From: Arthrobacter sp. FW305-BF8
GTDB lineage: Bacteria; Actinomycetota; Actinomycetes; Actinomycetales; Micrococcaceae
Direction: 5' to 3'
Assembly: GCF_021789315.1 (NCBI RefSeq)
Contig: NZ_CP084561.1
Span: forward strand, 930,001 to 994,000
DNA: 64,000 nucleotides
The translations under genes were made by a program, and so were the position numbers. Positions within the stretch are counted from its first letter, which is position 1. Every line of letters starts with the position of its first letter. The notes below the pieces were generated by a model. That model did not search any database. It was not told the origin of the DNA and saw only the letters and a list, made by a program, of their open reading frames with translations. Below, piece by piece: positions 1-8,709 of this stretch.

Positions 1-3000
1 CTCCTAGCAGACTATAAAGTCCTGGTCCTCGGCGTCGAGGAAACCCAGGTCGTTTCCTCTTTCCAGGACCAACTAGCGGACTCCAACATGGAACTGAACA
101 TCGACGATGTTGCCAAACTGATCGGCTGCTGGAACGGGCTGGCTAAGCGCCGCTCCGGCTCCCACGAAGCTTCCTTCGGCAACGACCTCGCTCCGATGAA
201 ACGCGCTGTCGCCTTCAACCGCGACATCAAGTCCTCCAAGCTGGTCGAAGCCGAGTTCGAAGACCTCGTCCGCGTCCATCTCACCAACTTGGACAACGAC
301 GACCGTACCGACGATCTAAAAGTTCAGGTGAAGCACATCGACGGCGGCTTCAACGCCGTCGCCCGTGCCGACCGCCTGGACTGGCTCAAGGAAGACATCG
401 ACCACGACGGTGGCGAGCCCACCTGCCGAATCCTCACCAACGCCCGTTGCCTCACCGAGGGGGTGGACGTCCCGTCCTTGGATGCTGTCTTGTTCTTGAA
501 CCCCAGGAACTCCATGGTGGACGTGATCCAGGCCGTCGGTCGGGTCATGCGCATCGCCAAGGGCAAGCAGTTCGGCTACATCGTGCTGCCCATCGCCATA
601 CCAGAGGGCATGTCCACATCCGAAGCACTTAAGGACAACACGCGCTACAAAGTCGTCTGGCAAGTTCTGCAGGCCCTCCGCGCGCACGACGAGCGCATGG
701 ACGCTGCCATCAACCAGATCGAGCTGAACCACAACGCGCCGGAGTCTATTGTGATCGACACTGTGAATCTAGCACCCAAGAAGAAGCCGCTCCTCGACCC
801 GCGACCGTCGCCCGCAGACGAACCCGACGATGATCCTGAATACATCCAGCCCACTCTGCAGTTCCCTGCGGCTGACTGGAAGGACGCCGTCTACGCAAAG
901 ATCGTGGACAAGTGCGGCAACCGCATGTACTGGGCTGACTGGTCCAAAGACATCGCGGACATCGCCAGCAAACACATTGCACTGATCAACAACCTCCTCG
1001 CCCAAGCAGATACAGACCACCGGGCAGCGTTCGACGACTTCATCCACGGACTGCAGGAGAACCTGAATCCGGACATCGACGAAGCCCAAGCAGTGGAGAT
1101 GCTCGCCCAGCATCTGGTTACCAAGCCGGTGTTCGACGCCATGTTCACAGACTCGAACTTCACAGAGCACAACCCGGTGTCTCTCGCAATGCAGAACATC
1201 CTCAATCAGTTGGACGACCATTCCGCATTCGAGAAGGAACGCGCCGGACTAGAAAAGTTCTATGACTCGGTTCGCGCCAGGGTGAAGTCGATCGACAACG
1301 CCGCTGCGAAGCAGAAAATCATTCTTGAGCTGTACGACAACTTCTTCCGCAATGCCTTCCCGCGGGTCGCGGACCGCCTCGGCATCGTGTTCACCCCGGT
1401 ACCGGTGGTGGACTATATCCTCCGGTCAGCCGACGCTGCCCTGCGGCTGGAATTTGGTAAGTCCTTGTCCGACGAGGGAGTCTCGATCCTTGAGCCGTTC
1501 GTCGGCACCGGTACATTTGTAACCCGACTGATCCAGTCAGGGCTGATCAAGCCCGAGGACCTGCACCGGAAGTATACGCAGGAGTTGTTCGCCAACGAGA
1601 TCGTTCTGCTCAGCTACTACATTGCCGCCATCAACATCGAGACAGTGTTCGCAGAGGAATCCAGGAAGGCCGGCCTCGATCATGGCTACATCCCTTTCGA
1701 CGGTATCGCGCTCACTGACACCTTCCAGCTCAATGAATCCGACGGCCAGGTCGAATCGAGTGAATTCTTCCCGGAGAACTCTGAGCGCGTGAAGAGGCAG
1801 AAAAATGCCGATATCAAGGTCATCGTCATGAACCCGCCCTACTCGGCAGGGCAGACCAGCGCTAACGACAACAACCAGAACCAGAGCTACCCCGTCCTAG
1901 ATGCGTCAATTGCCAGCAGCTATGCGAGGCTCTCCACGGGCACCAATAAGAACAGCCTCTACGATTCTTACATCCGCGGCATCCGATGGGCGTCTAACAG
2001 GATCAAGGACGATGGAGTTATCGCCTTCGTATCCAACGGCAGCTTCATTGACGGCAACACGGCGGACGGCATCCGAAAGACCTTTGCCACAGAATTCAGC
2101 CGCATCTTTGTGTACAACCTTCGAGGAAACGCGCGAACGTCAGGCGAGCAACGTCGCAAGGAAGCGGGCAACGTGTTCAAGGAAGGATCGCGCACGCAGG
2201 TTGCCATAGCCATTTTGATCAAGAACTCAGCACGTTCGGGGCCCGCCGACATCCAGTATCGGGATATCGGGGACTACCTAACACGAGAAGAAAAACTGGA
2301 CATCCTCGACGGCGAGCAGTCTCTTGAAGGAACAAATTGGGAAGCGGTCACATCGAACGACGCTGGCGACTGGGTCAACCATCGCGACGAACGCTACGAC
2401 TCCTTCCAGCCCATGGGTGACAAGGTAACCAAGGGGATGCCAAACACCACTGGCATATTTGAGAACTATTCCCGCGGGCTCGAAACAGGTAGGGACGCTT
2501 GGGTCTACAATTTTTCAGCGAGCCAACTGGAATCTAACCTGCGGAAGACGATCAGCGCCTACAACGCTTCCGTCAGCAGTGGCGCCAGGAACCTCGACCC
2601 TTCTGAAATCAGTTGGACGTCGACTTTGGCTGCGTCGTTCGCTCGCGGGGCCCAGTTGGCCTTCGACAGGAGTGCCATTGTCAAAGGCGTCTATCGTCCG
2701 TTCTGCCATCAGTTCAGCTACTTCAACGGGGACCTGATTCACCGTACGGCGCAGCTGCCTAAGTTCTTTCCCACGCCGGAGCACGCTAACATCGCCATCG
2801 CATTCCCTGGGCCCGGTTCGAACCTAGGACCGGCGGTCGCTCCTTTGATGGTCGACCAACTAATGGACAAGACAGCTCAAGCTGTACAGCTATTCAGCCT
2901 ATATTCCTATGAGCCCGTTTCGGATGAATCACAGGGCGACTTGTTTGCAGAGGTGGAGGGCACCGCAGTTGGCGGATACCGGCGGAAGGACAACATCACC

Positions 3001-3603
3001 GACGGTACCCTGTCCACGTACCGCGGATACTACGAAGACCCGAAGATTGGCAAGGAAGACATCTTCTACTACGTCTACGGTTTGCTCCACAGCCCCACGT
3101 ACAAGGAGCAGTACAAGGCCGACCTGATGAAGATGCTGCCGCGTATCCCAAGGGTCAAAGACTTCTGGGGCTTCAGCAAGGCTGGCCGTTTGCTCGCCGA
3201 CCTGCACCTCAAGTACGAAACCATTGAGCCCTTTGCCCTGGATGAAATCGTTCAAGGCGAACCGTCCGACGACTTGTATGACTTCTACCGCGTCAACAAA
3301 TTATCGTTCGGTGCCCGCAAGGACCGCTCACGGATCATCTACAACCCGCGAATCACGCTCTCCGGCATTCCGGATGAGGCCTTTGGCTACCAGGTCAACG
3401 GCAAATCGCCATTGGAGTGGATCATCGATCGGTACCAGGTGACGACGCACAAGGATGCGCAGATCGTCAACGATCCGAATGAGTACTGCCGAGAGGTCGG
3501 CGACCCCCGCTACATCCTCGATTTGATCAAGAGGGTGGTGACTGTGTCTTTGAAGACTCAAGAGATAGTGGCCAGTCTGCCGCACCTGGAGATATTGGAC
3601 TGA
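1..3603 (+). CDS. Type ISP restriction-modification enzyme (helicase plus N6-adenine methyltransferase), 5'-truncated
   Basis: The reading frame is open from base 1, so the gene begins before the window; the ATG at 88 is internal. What remains is the C-terminal half of an SF2 helicase (motif V-like TEGVDVPSLD near 457, motif VI QAVGRVMR near 529-552) followed by a gamma-class adenine methyltransferase (motif I EPFVGTGTF near 1492, motif IV NPPY at 1831-1842) and a long C-terminal target-recognition-like region. Single-chain type ISP enzymes such as LlaGI carry nuclease, translocase, methylase and target recognition on one polypeptide of about 1,500-1,600 residues. About 1,200 residues are visible, so the missing part would be the nuclease and helicase motifs I-IV. 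Role: cleavage of unmethylated foreign DNA with self-methylation. A BREX- or DISARM-type methylase is less likely given the fused helicase. No partner subunit gene is seen downstream. Confidence 0.88.
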   Translation, partial: LLADYKVLVLGVEETQVVSSFQDQLADSNMELNIDDVAKLIGCWNGLAKRRSGSHEASFGNDLAPMKRAVAFNRDIKSSKLVEAEFEDLVRVHLTNLDNDDRTDDLKVQVKHIDGGFNAVARADRLDWLKEDIDHDGGEPTCRILTNARCLTEGVDVPSLDAVLFLNPRNSMVDVIQAVGRVMRIAKGKQFGYIVLPIAIPEGMSTSEALKDNTRYKVVWQVLQALRAHDERMDAAINQIELNHNAPESIVIDTVNLAPKKKPLLDPRPSPADEPDDDPEYIQPTLQFPAADWKDAVYAKIVDKCGNRMYWADWSKDIADIASKHIALINNLLAQADTDHRAAFDDFIHGLQENLNPDIDEAQAVEMLAQHLVTKPVFDAMFTDSNFTEHNPVSLAMQNILNQLDDHSAFEKERAGLEKFYDSVRARVKSIDNAAAKQKIILELYDNFFRNAFPRVADRLGIVFTPVPVVDYILRSADAALRLEFGKSLSDEGVSILEPFVGTGTFVTRLIQSGLIKPEDLHRKYTQELFANEIVLLSYYIAAINIETVFAEESRKAGLDHGYIPFDGIALTDTFQLNESDGQVESSEFFPENSERVKRQKNADIKVIVMNPPYSAGQTSANDNNQNQSYPVLDASIASSYARLSTGTNKNSLYDSYIRGIRWASNRIKDDGVIAFVSNGSFIDGNTADGIRKTFATEFSRIFVYNLRGNARTSGEQRRKEAGNVFKEGSRTQVAIAILIKNSARSGPADIQYRDIGDYLTREEKLDILDGEQSLEGTNWEAVTSNDAGDWVNHRDERYDSFQPMGDKVTKGMPNTTGIFENYSRGLETGRDAWVYNFSASQLESNLRKTISAYNASVSSGARNLDPSEISWTSTLAASFARGAQLAFDRSAIVKGVYRPFCHQFSYFNGDLIHRTAQLPKFFPTPEHANIAIAFPGPGSNLGPAVAPLMVDQLMDKTAQAVQLFSLYSYEPVSDESQGDLFAEVEGTAVGGYRRKDNITDGTLSTYRGYYEDPKIGKEDIFYYVYGLLHSPTYKEQYKADLMKMLPRIPRVKDFWGFSKAGRLLADLHLKYETIEPFALDEIVQGEPSDDLYDFYRVNKLSFGARKDRSRIIYNPRITLSGIPDEAFGYQVNGKSPLEWIIDRYQVTTHKDAQIVNDPNEYCREVGDPRYILDLIKRVVTVSLKTQEIVASLPHLEILD

Positions 3604-3717
3604 GGCCCCACGACCCCCACAATGACCCAATAGCTGGTGGGTGAAGCATGACAGTGATACTTTGGGTGTGGTCACGACTTCTTGCCCTGTTTTCAGAAGC
3701 GTTGAGGTCTTGCCGGA

Positions 3718-3758
3718 AGAGCCCCGCTATTGCCTTCACACGCACGCGGGGCTCTTTG
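3718..3758 (+). terminator. Candidate Rho-independent terminator
   Basis: A perfect 10-bp inverted repeat (AGAGCCCCGC at 3718-3727 and GCGGGGCTCT at 3746-3755) with an 18-nt loop is followed by a short T stretch. It sits 115 bases after the stop of the type ISP gene and before the ImmA gene, in a 334-base intergenic stretch that otherwise shows nothing recognisable. Confidence 0.55.
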
Positions 3759-3937
3759 CTGATGCCGGCCGTGCCGGACTCCAGTCTCGTTTGCTGTTGC
3801 GTTCAGGCTAATGCAGTTGCACAGGAGGCGCGTTGCGATCCCCAACCGCGCGCGTGGCCACCGATTTCGATGGGATATATTCATTACACGTCTCCGACTG
3901 TCTTGTCGTAGAGAGTGCATTTGGTTGAGAGAACGGG

Positions 3938-4465
3938 GTGGCACGGATGGCTAACCTTCAACGTATACAAAAGAAGGCGACGGAAGACGCCATGAGGGTG
4001 CTGAACGAATACTGGGTAGACGAGAACGGTGAAGTTCCCCTCCCCGTGGATGCGACGGCGCTCGCTGAGAAGCTTGGAGCGGAGGTCTTCGCTGCCGACC
4101 TCAACGACGACTTGGCCGGCTTCATCTACAAGGCTCCAGGGCAAGCGGCCCAGATAACGGTCAATCAGAATCACCACCTTCACCGCCGGCGGTTTACCTG
4201 CGCTCATGAGCTCGGACATTTCATTGAACGCCGAGGCACCCCTGAGATCGGCTACATCGACAATCGGGACACGCTCTCCGCACATGGCACCAACCCGCAC
4301 GAGGTTTACGCCAATACGTTCGCCGCAGCCCTGCTCATGCCTGAAGACGAGCTGGAGTACTACGCCCAGGATCATGACCTTTATTCGCTGGCCAGGCTTT
4401 TCCGCGTTTCAACAGAATCTATGGAGTATCGTTTGAGGACCCTGAGGATCAAGGTTGCAGTCTGA
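3938..4465 (+). CDS. ImmA/IrrE family metallo-endopeptidase
   Basis: A 175-residue protein with the zinc-protease motif HELGH at residues 90-94, as in ImmA (cleaves the ICE repressor ImmR) and IrrE. The family usually relieves repression by cutting an XRE-type repressor. No helix-turn-helix domain is fused here and no XRE gene is adjacent, so the target is unknown. The GTG at 3938 follows a purine-rich stretch (GAGAGAACGGGG); the in-frame ATG at 3947 is an alternative. The 3' end overlaps the next gene by 11 bases, which suggests translational coupling to a membrane protein. Confidence 0.8.
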   Translation: MARMANLQRIQKKATEDAMRVLNEYWVDENGEVPLPVDATALAEKLGAEVFAADLNDDLAGFIYKAPGQAAQITVNQNHHLHRRRFTCAHELGHFIERRGTPEIGYIDNRDTLSAHGTNPHEVYANTFAAALLMPEDELEYYAQDHDLYSLARLFRVSTESMEYRLRTLRIKVAV

Positions 4466-4886
4466 GGCAACAGCAGTAGCCGGATCGGCAGAAGACGAGC
4501 AAGAGGTTCCCGCTGGCGGCGCTGACATAGACGCCGCACGACGCCTGGCTGAAAAAACGCCTAAGACTCCCGTTGATCACGACGATCCCGAGGGCTCCCG
4601 GCCAGCGCCGAGCTACGGCTCCCACTTGCCAGGCGTTGGTGCACTGGGAATGATCCAGCACCTGACGCCGTTCCTCTTTTTCTACCGGATTTACGCGAAC
4701 GCGCTATATCCGCGGTATCGGACGCCTGAAGCACGGATGGTTCAGTTCAAGAAGGATCACAAGGCCATATTCTGGATTCACTGGGGCCTGGACTTTCTGT
4801 TGCAGCTCGTCCTGGTGGCGGCTGTTGTGCTCGGGGTTTCCCTTATCGCGTTCAACGGCATCGTTCACACGTTCAAGCTCGGCTGA
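4455..4886 (+). CDS. Small C-terminally anchored membrane protein, unknown function
   Basis: A 143-residue protein starting at a TTG inside the 3' end of the ImmA-type gene. The first 50 residues are acidic and low in complexity. Residues 60-80 are hydrophobic and aromatic, and one clear transmembrane helix spans about 110-134, close to the C-terminus. I do not recognise a family. The 11-base overlap with the protease gene suggests the two work together. An ImmA-like gene abutting a membrane-protein gene recurs at 17155-18641. The TTG start is inferred because no ATG or GTG fits better. Confidence 0.6.
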   Translation: MQSEATAVAGSAEDEQEVPAGGADIDAARRLAEKTPKTPVDHDDPEGSRPAPSYGSHLPGVGALGMIQHLTPFLFFYRIYANALYPRYRTPEARMVQFKKDHKAIFWIHWGLDFLLQLVLVAAVVLGVSLIAFNGIVHTFKLG

Positions 4887-5005
4887 GGGCACTGGCCCTG
4901 GTCGGGTGCGGTGGCACCTGTCCGGCGACACGTAGTTGATGCAGGAGGCCCTTTGGACAACTCTCCAAAAGATGCTTCCACTTCGGCCCTCTAGTGGTCA
5001 TCCCT

Positions 5006-5440
5006 TTATGTAGTTAATTTGTGTACATAAATTGCGGCCGTATTAGTCGGATATCGGCAGAGCAGGACTGCCGGTATGTGGATAACGGACGAGAGAGTGG
5101 GTCCAGTGATTAGGCTTCCACACCTCGGGGAACCGTGGACGCCACCGCCGTCGTGAACCAGGTGCCACTGCTCGCCGTCACGCGCACTGGATCCGCACCC
5201 GAGACAGGACTGACCTGGTCGGAACACCGATGGGCTGGGCCGGACAGACAGCATCGCAGCCAGCGCCGGTCGTGAGGTCTTGACCAGTACGTCGATGCCA
5301 CCGTCGCCGATGGACGGAGTGATTCGTTCCGCTTCCGGATACTCTGCGCTGATGAACATGGCAACCACAGCCTCAATGTCTTCGCCGCTATATCGCGTCC
5401 ACTCAACTCGTGATATGTAGATTCCTTTTCTCGATCGTTC
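5006..5440 (-). pseudogene. Remnant of a restriction-endonuclease-like gene
   Basis: Reading from about 5410 on the minus strand gives VEWTRYSGEDIEAVVAM followed by a segment containing HPEAxRITPS-like and GDGGIDV-like residues. From memory, this resembles the N-terminus of actinobacterial restriction-endonuclease-like (Mrr/REase fold) proteins, where the GGxDV aspartate belongs to the catalytic site. After GGIDVLVKT the frame loses its protein-like character, and a different frame (5110-5490) runs on without similarity I can see. There is no good start codon. I read it as a 5' fragment disrupted by frameshift. The rest of 4887-5489 shows nothing else. Confidence 0.4.
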
Positions 5441-5489
5441 CTAGCTGCTCCAAATATTGGCCTCGGTGGCGCCGCCCCCGGCTCCCGCA

Positions 5490-6479
5490 CTATTCCGGCC
5501 AGGGCGCCGGCTCGTAGTCCTCGTCCACGTAGTCGATCTCTGTCGGGAGACCCGCCGCACTGACTTCCAACTCATCTGTGAGCTCGAGATTGCAAACGCT
5601 GCACTCAAAATGCGTGACACCCATCCGGCTGTAGTAGGTGACGCCCCCGTCGTAATGATCCGCGTCGACCCCGTACTCGAGGATCACCCCAATGGCCTTT
5701 CCGGTGTATCCGCAGGCCGGGCAGTCTTGATCTTCGTCGTGCTCGACGCTCGTGTGCGAACGCCCAGACATCGATTTCAGGATCGTCTCCGTAGAGAATG
5801 CAGGAAGGCTTTGCTGAAGTTCCTTCAGGCGCAGTTTCGCAGCGGCGATCTTGGCCTGAACAATCTCATCCCACTGCGTTGCTTCAGCTTGGGCGATGCC
5901 ACGGGCCAGTTCATCCAGTTCTGGACCCCACCATCGGTCGGACGGGTGATCGTAGTGCTCCCGGACGAACTCAGCGAAGCGAACCATGGGACGCATCGCG
6001 GACCGCAGGGTGTTCTGGTCCACGACTCCCATGTGGGCTGAGCCATTGCGCAGCCAGAAGACTGCTTTGTCGGTGGCGAGCCAGGGTGGGGACATCTTGA
6101 GCTGCTTCAGTCGATCGATGCACTTGCCGGCGTCTATGGATTTCACGGTGACGGCATCGGGCCGGCCGAATCCGGGAGCCTTCGCCCCGGAGAACTTTAG
6201 GATCGATCCGACGTCGAGGGGTTCGGACAACAGCAGCGTGGGCGAGACGGAAGCGAGCAGCGATTTGGCGAGAAGCTCCACCGCTGACCCGACGCTGAAG
6301 GCTGCGTCCAGCATCTCGAACTGATCCGTTGACGTGTACAGCTTCAGCGCGCGCCGGGCGTGCCGCTGGCCAACTTGGTGGAGGTGTGCCGCCAGGTCGT
6401 CGTGGCTCCGAAAGCTGTCGCCGAATGGCCACCCGGCATGCTCGGACCCTTCTCCATAACCACGGCTGGGAGTTTTCAT
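5490..6479 (-). CDS. HEPN-like protein with C-terminal zinc ribbon
   Basis: A 329-residue protein of no named family that I recognise. The helical N-terminal half carries WLRNGSAHMG, in which R144-N145 and H149 match the Rx4-6H signature (typically RNxxxH) of HEPN ribonucleases found in toxin-antitoxin, abortive infection and CRISPR effector proteins. The C-terminal part has paired cysteine knuckles CPAC (253-256) and CSVC (293-296), a plausible zinc ribbon. It is followed on the same strand by a second protein with an RNxxxH motif. I infer an RNA-targeting defence or stress role. The zinc ribbon could instead indicate a regulatory or structural role. Confidence 0.6.
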   Translation of the reverse strand: MKTPSRGYGEGSEHAGWPFGDSFRSHDDLAAHLHQVGQRHARRALKLYTSTDQFEMLDAAFSVGSAVELLAKSLLASVSPTLLLSEPLDVGSILKFSGAKAPGFGRPDAVTVKSIDAGKCIDRLKQLKMSPPWLATDKAVFWLRNGSAHMGVVDQNTLRSAMRPMVRFAEFVREHYDHPSDRWWGPELDELARGIAQAEATQWDEIVQAKIAAAKLRLKELQQSLPAFSTETILKSMSGRSHTSVEHDEDQDCPACGYTGKAIGVILEYGVDADHYDGGVTYYSRMGVTHFECSVCNLELTDELEVSAAGLPTEIDYVDEDYEPAPWPE

Positions 6480-6522
6480 TCGTCCAGCCTAAGTGCTGCC
6501 GGTTCGGCTCCGGTCCCCGCTC

Positions 6523-7293
6523 CTAACGCCACTCCGGCACCTGTCTCATGTCCTCGGCCCAGAGCCGGTACCGCCTCCGCTCCCCGGGCCATGGCGTCGC
6601 ATCATCACCGTCGATGTGCGAATCCATCATGCCCGGCACGCGCACGCCTTCCGCGCGCAGCGCCTGCTCCAAGCACTGCCTGACCTCGATGAGCCAAACC
6701 CGGATCCGCGTGAGCGGGATGCCGGAGAGCCACACCTCATCGTTGTCCGGGAAGGGCAGTTCGAACACCGCCCATAGGTCTTCCTCTGCCAGCCTCCGAA
6801 ACCGCGCCAGATCCTCAGGCCCAGCCATGGCGGCGAGCTTCTCCTGAATCTCGAAGAACTTCCTGGCATGCTCAGTCTCCATGATGTTTTTCGCCGACCT
6901 CCCGTACTCGTCCCAGTGCTCGGAAATGTTCCGGAGGTCTTTCAACACTGACTCCTCCTCCATAGCAGTCTTCGGCCTCTCAGGGAGCCTGTCCTGCGAA
7001 CGGAACACGTTGTTGATCGCCGAAAGCAGGAACGTCCGCTCAATCCTCTGCTGCATGTGCATCCCCACAGTCGGGACGAGCACCGGCGGATTCGGGCCGT
7101 GGCGCATCTCGGGCCTAAGCGCAGCCAGCGACCTATGGCCCGCCTCCGTCCGCGCAATCGTGTTGAAAGCTGAGACGCGGCGGAACCGTGCGCACTGCAT
7201 CTCTGCCGCCTCAACCCACATGAGCCCCAAAGACCAGACCTCGACCTCGGACCGCGGAGCGCGCTCCTGCTTCTCCTTTGCCATACGACCCAT
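6523..7293 (-). CDS. HEPN-like protein, unknown function
   Basis: About 256 residues if started at the ATG at 7293 (MGRMAKEK); the frame is open to an ATG at 7386, but the extra N-terminus is glycine-rich and unlike the rest. The motif DLRNISEHWDEY places R121, N122 and H126 in the HEPN RNxxxH arrangement. The surrounding sequence is predicted to be mostly helical and acidic, and I see no transmembrane segment. It lies 43 bases upstream of the other HEPN-like gene on the same strand, so the two are probably cotranscribed. Whether it is a nuclease or a catalytically silent partner cannot be told from the sequence alone. Confidence 0.55.
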   Translation of the reverse strand: MGRMAKEKQERAPRSEVEVWSLGLMWVEAAEMQCARFRRVSAFNTIARTEAGHRSLAALRPEMRHGPNPPVLVPTVGMHMQQRIERTFLLSAINNVFRSQDRLPERPKTAMEEESVLKDLRNISEHWDEYGRSAKNIMETEHARKFFEIQEKLAAMAGPEDLARFRRLAEEDLWAVFELPFPDNDEVWLSGIPLTRIRVWLIEVRQCLEQALRAEGVRVPGMMDSHIDGDDATPWPGERRRYRLWAEDMRQVPEWR

Positions 7294-7712
7294 GCTCGCA
7301 CCCGGATGGAACGCCCGCAGCCACACTACCGAACCGCCATGTCCGTCGCCCCGGCCAGAAGCGATGAACGGCGTCATCGCTACCACCCATAGTCTCGCTG
7401 GTAGTTTTCTGCAACTTCACCAACTACACAGTCTCCGAAACCTAGTCCGCGGCAAACAACCACTATGGGGCGAACCAATCCGACCCCTGTGCAGATGCCC
7501 GAAAGCCCATTTAAGGCCGTCTTCCTGGCCAATCAGAAATAGAAACGATGCGTGTTGGTGGTGCCGATCGTCTTCGGAGTGCTGCCTATGACAGTGGTGT
7601 ACGCCGTGTTGCGCAAATAGCGGTGCTGAGCCTGAATTTTTGACGACGCTGCTCCGGCACCGCCGGCAGTGGCCATGCCCGACAACAAAAAACTCGCAGA
7701 AAGGGAAAGCAG

Positions 7713-7829
7713 ATGACATTCATGGCCAGACGGGCACTCGCGCTTGTCGCCGCAGTGGCGGCACTTGCCGGCCAATCCCTGGCTTCGACCCGCGCTCTGG
7801 AAGATCGCGACCTGTGTGGTTCATCATGA
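7713..7829 (+). pseudogene. Truncated secreted-protein start (signal peptide only)
   Basis: An ATG at 7713 preceded by a purine-rich ribosome-binding site (GAAAGGGAAAGCAG) opens a 38-codon frame: MTFMARRALALVAAVAAL, then a short tail ending in DLCGSS and a TGA. The basic start, alanine-rich hydrophobic core and AGQSLAS-like cleavage region look like a Sec signal peptide, but almost no mature protein follows. It may be the stub of a secreted protein gene interrupted downstream. A genuine small secreted peptide is the alternative. Confidence 0.3.
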
Positions 7830-8084
7830 GCGGCGATGTGCCCGAAAGACCCCTCCGCTTAGGAATGGGTCTTGGTTAGTGCGTTTCGGTGGGGCCTTTT
7901 GCCGCCCCTCGCTTCCGCGCGCCTCATCGTTCAGCCGGCCAATCAGCTGAAGGCGACGGTCAAGCTTCTTGTCGAAGTTGTCGTGCCCCAAATCCGCCTG
8001 CATAAGCTGATGGAACGTGGCTGCTTCAAGCTGTGTTCTCCCTTCCGCTAGAGCGGGATTCAACCCGTGTAGCTCCGTGGACAT
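7824..8084 (-). CDS. Small hypothetical protein (86 aa)
   Basis: This frame has more protein-like composition and codon use than its neighbours. A helical, charged middle (QLMQADLGHDNFDKKLDRR and onward) is flanked by less ordered ends. I recognise no family and no strong ribosome-binding site. It lies between the HEPN pair and the relaxase module, on the same strand as both. It could be a remnant of a larger gene. The stretch from 7387 to 7712 shows nothing I can support as a gene. Confidence 0.35.
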   Translation of the reverse strand: MSTELHGLNPALAEGRTQLEAATFHQLMQADLGHDNFDKKLDRRLQLIGRLNDEARGSEGRQKAPPKRTNQDPFLSGGVFRAHRRS

Positions 8085-8142
8085 GTCCGATACGCCTGTA
8101 GTGACCCACGATGTGCAACGAGAAAAAACTCAGCCTTCAGCT

Positions 8143-8697
8143 TCAGTACCACAGCAAATGCGGCGTTGAAGGCTTGCTGACCGCCGCGGGAGCCCATGCA
8201 AGGCAATCTGAAGCAGGTAAATAGTACGTTGTGGGCCACGGCGCACCCGGCCTGACTTGAGCAGGGTCCGGTGAAATAAGTAGCACGGAGCCGGGCCAGA
8301 TTGGTTCGTGCAGGGCCTCGAGCCAAGCGCTCTGCACGTGGTCAAAGCGGTTCCACCTGATGGTGATCCAAGAGCCCGTGGGTTCAAGGGCATCAACGCT
8401 CAGAATGGTGACCTCTGCCGTCGTGCCGTGTACGCGCTTCGCCTCATCGAAGTTCTTCCACTGTTCCCTTGCCACCGCCGTCCAAGTACGCAGCCGACGT
8501 ACCCGGGACAGCCAGATTGCACCAACAGTGGTCGTGGCGAGAAGGAATGCAAGAGCCGCCATCACGGAGAGCCACTGCGACGGCCAAGTTGCTGCAACAG
8601 ATGCTAGAAGAGAAATGGCGCAGACCATCATGACCACACTGACGACGATCAATGCAGGTGTCGCAAGCTTCGGCTTCAGGACTGGGTTCGCATCCAC
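8143..8697 (-). CDS. Two-TM membrane protein, unknown function
   Basis: A 184-residue protein with two adjacent hydrophobic helices (about residues 14-35 and 40-62), then a basic RVRRLR stretch and a soluble beta-rich C-terminal domain of about 115 residues. Actinobacterial DUF3592-like proteins share this layout, but I cannot confirm membership. It begins 12 bases after the relaxase stop on the same strand, so it is probably part of the mobilisation operon. Confidence 0.6.
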   Translation of the reverse strand: MDANPVLKPKLATPALIVVSVVMMVCAISLLASVAATWPSQWLSVMAALAFLLATTTVGAIWLSRVRRLRTWTAVAREQWKNFDEAKRVHGTTAEVTILSVDALEPTGSWITIRWNRFDHVQSAWLEALHEPIWPGSVLLISPDPAQVRPGAPWPTTYYLPASDCLAWAPAAVSKPSTPHLLWY

Positions 8698-8709
8698 TTC
8701 GCGCCCAGT

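Noticed and set aside
7533..7775. Minus-strand frame with a hydrophobic, signal-like start (80 codons)
   Set aside because: It lies opposite the plus-strand signal-peptide stub, has no ribosome-binding site that I can see and no family resemblance.
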